A stretch of 5,628 nucleotides of DNA from assembly GCA_965368785.1 (NCBI GenBank), contig CBDUOG010000098.1:1-5628 (forward strand). The letters are read 5' to 3'. Shown here in pieces: positions 1 through 5,628 of this stretch (its first letter is position 1; every line of letters begins with the position of its first letter). The translations under genes and the position numbers were made by a program. The notes beneath the pieces are model-generated. The model saw only the letters and a program-made list of their open reading frames with translations, did no database searches and was not told the DNA's origin. The stretch is from Silanimonas sp965368785. Its GTDB lineage: Bacteria; Pseudomonadota; Gammaproteobacteria; Xanthomonadales; Xanthomonadaceae.

Positions 1-2494
1 CCAAGTCACCGCTCATCGCCGCTTGCACAACATCTTCATCGCGCAGTGCTCTGCCTGGCAACTGCCAATCGGACCAGTCCAGCCAGCCGGCGAGCTCGGT
101 TTTGCCTTCCGCCAGTGCTTGACCAAGTGCCGACTTTCCATCGGCTGAGCGTAGGGTTGGCGAAGCGCCGGCACGCACCAGTAGTTTCAACGATTCAATG
201 TCGTTATTGCTGATCGCAGCGTGTAAGGCGGTTTTGCCGTTGGCGCTACGGCGATTGACGTTGGCGCCTCGCGCAACCAACTCACTAATCAGCCGACGCA
301 TGCCCAGATCCACCGCCAGAGTTAAAACCGGCTGCAAGGTTTCGTCGGCACAGGCGAACGAGTCGGCACCGCTATTGAGCAAGGACAAAGCCACCGTTTC
401 GCCGCTTTGCGCATCCTTTCGATTGCAGGCATTGAGCCAACGACAAAGTGCACCAGCACCCTGCGGCATTTGCGCATGAGCAATGAGCAACTGAATCGCT
501 TCAGCCGCTTCGGGCCCACGGTCTAAGAGCAGAAAACCAAAGCTATCCATCTGACTTGGGCGAGCATCAGCGCGCGCGCCATTGAGCAACAGCCACTCAA
601 ATAAATCGATGTCCTGTGAGTCGCAAAACTCCAGCAGCAACGTACTACGAGCCAATGTGTTGGGCGCATCGGGCAAAGTAAATAATGCCTTGGCGTGCTC
701 AAATTCCCGCTTACGTAAGTACTCACGTAAGGCTTCACGCGGTGTGCCGCGATCAGCGTTTAATTCCAATTGCTCGGCAACATCCGCAGGCAGCGGATAG
801 TCCGGGTCGAGCGCAGCAACCAGTGCCCAGCGTCCTGCACCCAGCGCGTGTTCGATCGGCCGGCGACCTTGCAGGTCGCGCTGATCAGCGGACACGCCAA
901 AACTCAGTAGCTTCTTGATACGGTTCGCTTCAACACCGGCTTCACAGGCCAGTGCGATTGCGTTTCGACCGGCCATGTCGGTGGCGTCTACATCCAGTGC
1001 TTTGTCGCACAGCAAGTCGAATACTGCGTCATTCAAACTACGGCAACTTTCCAAAAATGCAGTCATGCCCTGCTCATCGACAACATCGGTGCGTGCACCG
1101 GCGTCAATGAGTTCCTGACAGATCGTCAGATTGCCGGCGCGTACCGCTTCATGCAGGGCGCTGCGGCCTTCGGCGTCTTGTCGGTCAACTTTGGCTTTGT
1201 GTTTAACCAATAAGCTGATGCCGGCGGCATCGTCTTCGCCCCGCGCAGCAGAAATCAAACAACTAAATCCACCTTCGGGCTCGATCTTTGCCCCGCGCTC
1301 GAGCAATAGTTTCGCGACACGCCAGTTGTTCGCTTCGCACGCAATCGCTAACGCACTCAAGCCGTCGGCATTGAGCGCATTAATCTGCGCCTCAGCATCT
1401 AATAACAGGGCGGTCACTGCCGGATCGGTACTTCGTCCGGCGTGGTGCAGCGGCGTATTGCCGTGCAAATCGGTGGCCCGCGGATCAGCGCCATTGGCCA
1501 GCAAGGTCATCACTGCATCGGGTCGGCCATGCCAGGAGTCGCGCGTGGCCGCAATTAACGGATCCAAAGAGCCGTCATCGGAATTCAAACTAGCGCCCAG
1601 AGCGATGAGCTTGCGCAGCAGGCTTAAGTCCGGCAACAACGATGCAACCACCACCAGGCTGCGCTGATCGATTGCATCCGGATGCGGATTGGCGAACGGA
1701 TTGGCGCCGGCATCAATCAAGGCGCAGGCAGCCTGCGTCTGCCCGGCGTGGGCCAGGGAATAAAGCATCGCTGTGCGATCAAGCTCGTCTTCGGGGATTC
1801 GTGCCAGATGCAAGCCGTCGATTACCATCGGCTCTTCATTAATGGCACTACTTGGAGCTTTTACTGATTCTTCAGTTTCGACCGGAACGGGCGCCTCGGG
1901 CATTGTGCCAAATCGCACCAACACACCCTGAACGAGCAGCGAAAGCGTCGCGCCGATGATCGGTAAAACGTACGCAGGAAATTCAAATTGGAAATTCCAT
2001 GGCGCCAAAATCAAACCGAACAGCAGTATGCTCAACACACCGAACGACAAACATAATCCGCGACCGAGCGCCCAGTATCCGGGAACTGCGTTAAGTACAT
2101 CGGAGAATGCGCCACCGCTTCGGCTCGCCTGAGCAAAAACCGGCCATTCGCGCCAGAGCATGATCCAACTCAAGCCAAGCACAAAACTAAATGCAATGGC
2201 TGATGCCAAGGAGCCGGTTTGTTCGAGCGCGCGGATCGGCCAGAGCAATGCTAAGCCGGCCAGGGCGAACGCGATGCTCCACAGTAAAAACGAAACCAGC
2301 AAATCGCGGTACACGTGCCGGTGCTTGCTCACGCCGGTTGCGCGTGCCCAGGCCAATCCAAGCACGGGCTGAGCCAGCACAAATCCGGCCAGTGCAAAGG
2401 GGTGCTTGATCCAGGCAAGCAGTGCTAGAGCGACGCCCAGTGAAAAGAATCCGGCAGTTATAGCGATGCTGCGTATCACGGACTTACTGGGCAT
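1..2494 (-). CDS. Membrane-anchored ankyrin-repeat protein, C-terminus cut off by window edge
   Basis: The minus-strand reading frame starts MPSKSVIRSI and stays open for 831 codons to the left edge. Residues 1-194 form about six hydrophobic segments (roughly 9-28, 32-50, 66-86, 97-115, 145-165, 175-194). Positive charges at the N-terminus, at 51-63 and near 194 favour both ends in the cytoplasm. After an acidic linker (200-235), residues 238-831 hold about 16 ankyrin-type units. The clearest carry TPLHHA (347-352), SALHEAV (445-451) and TALHAAI (755-761), and many units end in a GA or GAN turn. Units between about 543 and 720 are degenerate. Ankyrin repeats normally bind proteins, so a scaffold or sensor role at the inner membrane is inferred; the partner is unknown. 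The ATG at 2494 overlaps the ycgL stop and has no strong ribosome site, which fits translational coupling; a GTG at 2479 is an alternative start. From memory, similar proteins in xanthomonads are about 1,000-1,100 residues, so perhaps a quarter is missing. Confidence 0.9.
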   Translation of the reverse strand, partial: MPSKSVIRSIAITAGFFSLGVALALLAWIKHPFALAGFVLAQPVLGLAWARATGVSKHRHVYRDLLVSFLLWSIAFALAGLALLWPIRALEQTGSLASAIAFSFVLGLSWIMLWREWPVFAQASRSGGAFSDVLNAVPGYWALGRGLCLSFGVLSILLFGLILAPWNFQFEFPAYVLPIIGATLSLLVQGVLVRFGTMPEAPVPVETEESVKAPSSAINEEPMVIDGLHLARIPEDELDRTAMLYSLAHAGQTQAACALIDAGANPFANPHPDAIDQRSLVVVASLLPDLSLLRKLIALGASLNSDDGSLDPLIAATRDSWHGRPDAVMTLLANGADPRATDLHGNTPLHHAGRSTDPAVTALLLDAEAQINALNADGLSALAIACEANNWRVAKLLLERGAKIEPEGGFSCLISAARGEDDAAGISLLVKHKAKVDRQDAEGRSALHEAVRAGNLTICQELIDAGARTDVVDEQGMTAFLESCRSLNDAVFDLLCDKALDVDATDMAGRNAIALACEAGVEANRIKKLLSFGVSADQRDLQGRRPIEHALGAGRWALVAALDPDYPLPADVAEQLELNADRGTPREALREYLRKREFEHAKALFTLPDAPNTLARSTLLLEFCDSQDIDLFEWLLLNGARADARPSQMDSFGFLLLDRGPEAAEAIQLLIAHAQMPQGAGALCRWLNACNRKDAQSGETVALSLLNSGADSFACADETLQPVLTLAVDLGMRRLISELVARGANVNRRSANGKTALHAAISNNDIESLKLLVRAGASPTLRSADGKSALGQALAEGKTELAGWLDWSDWQLPGRALRDEDVVQAAMSGDL

Positions 2495-2741
2495 CTTCAG
2501 CTTGTTTGGTCTGCGGTGGAGGGAACTGAATGTGGTAGCCGCATTCCGTAAGATTCTGGCGAACCACACCGATATCGTCCTGTCCCAGTCGAGTGCGCAG
2601 GGTCAGGTCAAACTCAATGACAAAACTCAATTCACCCAGGCCGCTTCGGATCGGGTCGGGGATAATATCGAACTCGTCCGCTTTTAGCAGATAGACAAAG
2701 CACTGTTGCTTGCGCGCGGATTTGTAGACGTAGGTTTGCAT
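2484..2741 (-). CDS. ycgL: YcgL domain-containing protein
   Basis: This 85-residue protein matches the YcgL family, small proteins of gammaproteobacteria whose function is not well established. Visible family marks are the N-terminal YVYKS followed by RKQ (residues 4-12), the strand FVYLLKADEF with IP following (15-28), the block LTLRTRL-QDD-VV (47-60), and the C-terminal GYHIQFPPP (68-76). The ATG at 2741 is chosen because family members commonly begin M-x-x-YVYKS. In-frame alternatives are ATG at 2750 and TTG at 2762, and a stop codon lies directly upstream of the TTG. A weak GGA lies just before the chosen ATG. The stop codon (2484-2486) lies inside the first codons of the downstream ankyrin gene, an 11-base overlap typical of an operon. 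It is divergent from the S9 peptidase gene. In several gammaproteobacteria ycgL lies next to rnd (ribonuclease D); no rnd is visible here. Confidence 0.9.
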   Translation of the reverse strand: MQTYVYKSARKQQCFVYLLKADEFDIIPDPIRSGLGELSFVIEFDLTLRTRLGQDDIGVVRQNLTECGYHIQFPPPQTKQAEDAQ

Positions 2742-2796
2742 CGGTTCCATTGGCAGGATCAATCAATCTACTGATTGTCGCTGTATTTGGCCGTCG

Positions 2797-2825
2797 ATAA
2801 AAGCGGCAAACGTTCATCACATCAA
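2797..2825 (-). promoter_or_regulatory. Candidate sigma-70 promoter for the ycgL-ankyrin operon
   Basis: Read on the minus strand, a TTGATG (-35, at 2820-2825) is followed after 17 bases by TTTTAT (-10, at 2797-2802). Each hexamer matches the consensus only partly. Transcription would start near 2790 and leave a leader of about 50 bases before the ycgL ATG. This is a match by eye only. Confidence 0.3.
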
Positions 2826-2840
2826 TAATCAGGCCCGATT

Positions 2841-2849
2841 TGCTACGCT
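2841..2849 (+). promoter_or_regulatory. Candidate extended -10 promoter for the S9 peptidase
   Basis: TGC followed by TACGCT resembles an extended -10 element (TGn plus a hexamer matching TATAAT at three positions). No good -35 hexamer lies at the right distance. A start near 2856 would give a leader of about 23 bases before the ATG at 2879. The -10 lies about 20 bases from the opposing -35 element, so the two polymerase sites would be back to back. Confidence 0.25.
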
Positions 2850-2878
2850 TGCGCCTTGTTTACCTTGGATGCTCCCTT

Positions 2879-5245
2879 ATGTTGAAGCCTCGTTTGTTGT
2901 TGCTGATCAGTGCAATGGCGCTGACCCTGTCAGTACCAGTTTATGCAGAAGCCCCGGCGACCAAGGCGCTCACGCTGGACCAAATCATGGCGGACCCTGA
3001 CTGGATCGGCACGCCGGTTGAGCGCGTCTGGTGGGCGCATGATTCGCAGTCCGTGCTATTTACCCGCAAGCGCGACGGGCAGCCGATCCGCGATATCTAC
3101 CGTCAAGCGCTCGATCAGTCCCAAGCTGTGGCTCAATCAGGCGAACAACAGGCCGATCTGGATGCGCCGATGATCTTAAATGCGACGCGCACCCATGCCG
3201 CGTTCATCCGCAATCAGGATGTGTTTTTAAGAAACGTAAAGACTCACAAGCTGCAGCAGATCACCCGTGGCGTGAATGGCGTGAACGCCGTGCAGTTCGC
3301 TGATAACGGCGCCGACCTGCAGTATCGAGTGGGTACGGATTGGTACGGTTGGAGCGCAAGTCAGGCGCTAACGTATCCGCTGGCCATTTTGCGTGCAGAG
3401 AAAAGTCCGGAGGCGCGCAGCGAACCGGATCGTCTGAAGGACCTGCAACTACGCTTAATTTCGACACTGGCACGCGAGAAAGCGCAGCGAGATGAGTTGC
3501 GTGAGCATGCCAAAACTGAGCGCCTGGCCGATGCCACACGTGCTGCCGAGCCGGTGTTTTTGGGTGATGGTGTAAGCATCGAAAGCTCACGCATTTCTCC
3601 GGCCGGTGATTATTTGACGGTAGTTACTCAGCGTAAGTCTGCGCCGACCGGCCGCGCCGGGAAGATGCCCAAGTACGTTACCGAGTCCGGTTATGAGGAA
3701 GTCGAAGACGTACGGACCCGGGTCGGGCTGAATCCGCCGCTGCCGCATGCTCTGCATCTTGTCGACCTGCGTGACAACAGTATGCGTACCCTGGATCTGG
3801 CTAATTTGCCCGGTATTAATCAGGACCCACTCGCCGATTTGCGCAAACTCGCCGGCCAGGAGGCACTGCAGGGTAATCGGCCGGTTCGCGTGGATTCTGC
3901 TGAGTGGAACACCGCCGGCACTCAAGTCGCGGTGATGCTGCGTGCGGTCGATAACAAGGACCGGTGGATCGCAACCATTGACTTGAAAGCTGGCCTGCTC
4001 AAGCCGGCGCATCGACTGACCGACCCGGGCTGGATTAACTGGTCGTTTAATGAGTTCGGTTGGCTGCCTGATGGCAACACGCTGTGGTTGCTCTCGGAGG
4101 AGTCGGGTTATTCGCATTTGTATACCGTGCAGCCGGGCAAGAAAGCTCAGCAGATCACCAAAGGCCAATGGGAAGTATCCAACGTGGAGTTCAGTGCCGA
4201 CGGCAACACGGCGTATGTGCTGTGCAATCGCAAATGGCCGGGTGATTACGAAGTGTGTGAAGTAGATCGCCGTAAAAAAAGCGTCAGTGAAATCACCGAC
4301 GTTGATGGCGTAGAAGATTTCAGCTTATCGCCCGACGGCAGTGCCATCGCATTGCGATGGTCAGCGCATCACACGCCGCCACAATTGGCCACGTTGCGTT
4401 TGGCCGACAAAAAATTCACAAGGCATACCGACACGCGAAGCGCCGCATTTAAGGCGCAAGACTGGATGGCGCCGGAAATTGTGCAGGTGCCATCTCAGCA
4501 TGGTGCAGGTGTGATTTGGGGCAAGCTTTACAAACCGCGCGACATGCAGCCAGATAAAAAATATCCGATTGCGCTGTTTGTTCATGGTGCAGGCTATTTG
4601 CAAAACGTGCATGCGCGTTATCCAGCGTATTTTCGCGAGCAGATGTTCCACCAGATGCTTACCGAGCACGGCTACGTGGTGCTTGATTTAGATTACCGCG
4701 CATCTCAGGGATACGGTCGCGACTGGCGCACTGCGATTTATCGTCAGATGGGTCATCCGGAGCTCGAAGATTACCTCGATGGGTTGGATTGGCTGGTTGA
4801 TACCCAACACGGTGATCGATCACGCGTTGGTATTTATGGTGGTAGCTACGGCGGCTTTATGGCGTTTATGGCCATGTTCCGCGAACCCGATGTGTTCCAT
4901 GCCGGTGCCGCCTTACGTCCGGTGACCGACTGGACCAGTTACAACCATGAATACACCTCAAATATTTTGAATACGCCGGACATCGATCCTGAGGCCTATA
5001 AGAAATCGTCTCCGATCGAGTACGCGCAAAACCTGAAAGGTCACCTGCTTATCTCGCATGGAATGATGGACGATAACGTGTTTTATCAAGACAGCGTGCG
5101 GCTGGCGCAACGCTTGATTGAAATGAAAAAACACAACTGGGAGTTGGCTAGTTATCCACTGGAGCGACACGGCTATCAGCATCCGGAGTCCTGGTATGAC
5201 CAATACCGACGCATCTTTGAGCTATTTGAGCGTGCGTTAAAGTAG
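2879..5245 (+). CDS. Secreted S9 family serine peptidase (prolyl oligopeptidase / DPP IV-like)
   Basis: This 788-residue protein probably removes dipeptides from, or cleaves, short peptides in the periplasm. A Sec signal peptide is clear: MLKPR, a hydrophobic core, then cleavage likely after VYA at residue 23. Residues about 40-525 form a beta-propeller with repeated PDG/ADG-type blade turns and the family block SEESGYSHLY (406-415). Residues about 530-788 are the alpha/beta hydrolase domain. The nucleophile is Ser656 in GGSYGGF, with Asp731 in HGMMDDNV and His764 in ERHGY, so the triad is complete. HGAGY (569-573) likely supplies the oxyanion hole, with Tyr573 in the place of the DPP IV tyrosine. 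A helical segment (about 170-223) interrupts the propeller. The open frame extends 13 codons upstream to a TTG at 2840, but the ATG at 2879 is preferred because it starts the signal peptide directly and has a GGA nine bases upstream. Exact specificity is unresolved: the classic DPP IV motif DW-x-YEE is not seen, although YEE occurs at 272-274. Confidence 0.93.
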   Translation: MLKPRLLLLISAMALTLSVPVYAEAPATKALTLDQIMADPDWIGTPVERVWWAHDSQSVLFTRKRDGQPIRDIYRQALDQSQAVAQSGEQQADLDAPMILNATRTHAAFIRNQDVFLRNVKTHKLQQITRGVNGVNAVQFADNGADLQYRVGTDWYGWSASQALTYPLAILRAEKSPEARSEPDRLKDLQLRLISTLAREKAQRDELREHAKTERLADATRAAEPVFLGDGVSIESSRISPAGDYLTVVTQRKSAPTGRAGKMPKYVTESGYEEVEDVRTRVGLNPPLPHALHLVDLRDNSMRTLDLANLPGINQDPLADLRKLAGQEALQGNRPVRVDSAEWNTAGTQVAVMLRAVDNKDRWIATIDLKAGLLKPAHRLTDPGWINWSFNEFGWLPDGNTLWLLSEESGYSHLYTVQPGKKAQQITKGQWEVSNVEFSADGNTAYVLCNRKWPGDYEVCEVDRRKKSVSEITDVDGVEDFSLSPDGSAIALRWSAHHTPPQLATLRLADKKFTRHTDTRSAAFKAQDWMAPEIVQVPSQHGAGVIWGKLYKPRDMQPDKKYPIALFVHGAGYLQNVHARYPAYFREQMFHQMLTEHGYVVLDLDYRASQGYGRDWRTAIYRQMGHPELEDYLDGLDWLVDTQHGDRSRVGIYGGSYGGFMAFMAMFREPDVFHAGAALRPVTDWTSYNHEYTSNILNTPDIDPEAYKKSSPIEYAQNLKGHLLISHGMMDDNVFYQDSVRLAQRLIEMKKHNWELASYPLERHGYQHPESWYDQYRRIFELFERALK

Positions 5246-5259
5246 TTCAGATTTTTCGG

Positions 5260-5286
5260 CAGTGACTCCGCTTATCGGAGTCACTG
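5260..5286. terminator. Perfect 11-bp hairpin after the S9 peptidase, possible terminator
   Basis: CAGTGACTCCG (5260-5270) and CGGAGTCACTG (5276-5286) pair perfectly around the 5-base loop CTTAT. The hairpin begins 14 bases after the peptidase stop codon, a usual place for a terminator or a 3'-end protecting stem-loop. No T-run follows on either strand; the next bases on the plus strand are TTCGGGG. It is therefore not a canonical intrinsic terminator. Confidence 0.55.
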
Positions 5287-5339
5287 TTCGGGGTATTGTC
5301 GCAGGGGTCAGCTTTTTCACTTCTGACAGCATTTGTGTC

Positions 5340-5369
5340 ATCCCAGCGAAAGCTGGGATCCGCTTTTTT
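5340..5369 (+). repeat. REP-like palindrome with downstream T-run, possible backup terminator
   Basis: ATCCCAGC (5340-5347) and GCTGGGAT (5352-5359) form a perfect 8-bp stem with a GAAA loop, a stable tetraloop type. The wider motif GTCATCCCAGCGAAAGCTGG is, from memory, a widespread intergenic repeat in many proteobacteria, including xanthomonads. Four bases after the stem comes a run of six T (5364-5369). The copy could therefore act as an intrinsic terminator for plus-strand transcripts that pass the first hairpin. Confidence 0.65.
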
Positions 5370-5428
5370 GATTTCTGGCGACGCCCACACTTTTCGGTTT
5401 ATTCGAATTCCATTCGATGCGTGTGTTT

Positions 5429-5452
5429 GCCCTTTTGTCGCCACAAAAGGGC
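5429..5452. repeat. Palindromic intergenic repeat, GCCCTTTTGT type
   Basis: GCCCTTTTGT (5429-5438) pairs perfectly with ACAAAAGGGC (5443-5452) around the loop CGCC. The right arm is followed by a degenerate extra copy of its core, CAAAAACG at 5453-5460. The layout is the same as in the palindrome at 5534-5561, which suggests that both belong to one repeat family. Confidence 0.6.
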
Positions 5453-5533
5453 CAAAAACGCTTCGCACCCTTTTTGCCGCCCGCGACGCATACTCTCTTT
5501 CGTAATTCTTCACTGCCATTGACGCGTGTTCTT

Positions 5534-5561
5534 GTCACTTTTGTCCGGCAACAAAAGTGAC
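5534..5561. repeat. Palindromic intergenic repeat, GTCACTTTTGT type
   Basis: GTCACTTTTGT (5534-5544) pairs perfectly over 11 bp with ACAAAAGTGAC (5551-5561), leaving the loop CCGGCA. The core of the right arm, CAAAAGTG, is repeated directly at 5562-5569, so a second pairing partner for the left arm is available. From memory, this CTTTTGT / ACAAAAG / CCAAAAG pattern recurs between genes in xanthomonads and gives rise to many spurious short ORFs. Confidence 0.6.
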
Positions 5562-5585
5562 CAAAAGTGCCTTGCGCTGTCTCAC

Positions 5586-5614
5586 CACCCAGCCGATTCC
5601 CGATCGGCTGGGTG
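5586..5614. repeat. Perfect 12-bp GC-rich hairpin near the window's right end
   Basis: CACCCAGCCGAT (5586-5597) and ATCGGCTGGGTG (5603-5614) pair perfectly around the loop TCCCG. It is the strongest stem in the tail. No T-run follows within the window. It may be the terminal part of the same repeat cluster, or a terminator-like structure for a gene beyond the right edge. Confidence 0.6.
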
Positions 5615-5628
5615 CTCTGCGCGCTGGC

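Larger units (their letters stand above)
5246..5628. other. Non-coding intergenic tail with a palindrome cluster
   Basis: No convincing gene is visible in these 383 bases. Short open frames exist on both strands, but they overlap each other and read through the inverted repeats. None has a recognisable domain or a convincing ribosome binding site. The content is five perfect inverted repeats, plus a weak GTCAG / CTGAC pair (5307-5311 and 5323-5327) next to GGGGTCAG, a motif that reminds me of sequences near REP-associated transposase genes. No transposase gene is present in the window. Confidence 0.7.

Noticed and set aside
198..1842. Several plus-strand open frames, the longest 178 codons at 1131-1667
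   Set aside because: They lie opposite the long ankyrin gene, have low-complexity Ser/Ala/Arg-rich translations with no domain, and overlap one another in different frames.
2742..2762. TTG (2762) or ATG (2750) starts for YcgL
   Set aside because: Family members usually start two or three residues before YVYKS, which fits the ATG at 2741. Neither upstream start has a better ribosome site.
2764..2777. CAATC-TACT-GATTG inverted repeat as an operator
   Set aside because: Five-bp arms are too short to stand out from chance, and I recognise no known regulator site.
2840..2878. TTG start adding 13 residues to the S9 peptidase
   Set aside because: The extra residues (MLRLRLVYLGCSL) would lie ahead of an already complete signal peptide, and the TTG overlaps the candidate -10 element. 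A lipoprotein reading using the Cys in LGCS was considered, but no hydrophobic core of usual length precedes it.
3587..4168. Minus-strand open frame of 193 codons
   Set aside because: It lies entirely opposite the well-supported S9 peptidase gene, and its translation shows no recognisable domain.
5247..5538. Overlapping short open frames of 66-90 codons on both strands in the tail
   Set aside because: They read through palindromic repeats, and their translations (for example around FCRHKRAKNA) look like the spurious proteins commonly called from such repeats.
5246..5628. CRISPR array or insertion sequence end
   Set aside because: The palindromes differ in sequence and spacing, there are no equal-length spacers, and no transposase or target-site duplication is visible.

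Overview
The window looks like a chromosomal segment of a gammaproteobacterium, most likely of the Xanthomonadales (Lysobacterales) group. I base this on a xanthomonad-type YcgL protein (it begins MQTYVYKSARKQ), a periplasmic S9 peptidase of a kind common in that order, and a GTCATCCCAGCGAAAGCTGG-type palindrome in the tail. The assignment rests on remembered family resemblance, not on a search.

Layout. Positions 1-2494 (minus strand) hold a large membrane-anchored ankyrin-repeat protein. It starts inside the window and runs off the left edge, so its C-terminus is missing; 831 codons are visible without a stop. Its start overlaps by 11 bases the end of a small minus-strand gene at 2484-2741 that encodes a YcgL-domain protein, so the two look like a translationally coupled operon. 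A 137-base divergent spacer (2742-2878) carries candidate back-to-back promoters. Positions 2879-5245 (plus strand) hold a complete secreted serine peptidase of the prolyl oligopeptidase / DPP IV-like family (S9), with signal peptide, beta-propeller and intact Ser-Asp-His triad. Positions 5246-5628 contain no convincing gene. They carry five perfect inverted repeats; the first may help end the peptidase transcript and the others look like dispersed intergenic repeat (REP-like) elements.

How the genes relate. The coupled ycgL-ankyrin pair should be co-expressed. The ankyrin protein is predicted to sit in the inner membrane with its repeats in the cytoplasm. The divergent peptidase should act in the periplasm on short peptides. 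I see no direct functional link between peptidase and ankyrin protein beyond the shared spacer. I find no evidence for a defence system, CRISPR array, prophage, insertion sequence or RNA gene. The least explained items are the membrane-ankyrin architecture coupled to ycgL, the helical insertion in the peptidase propeller, and the palindrome cluster in the tail.
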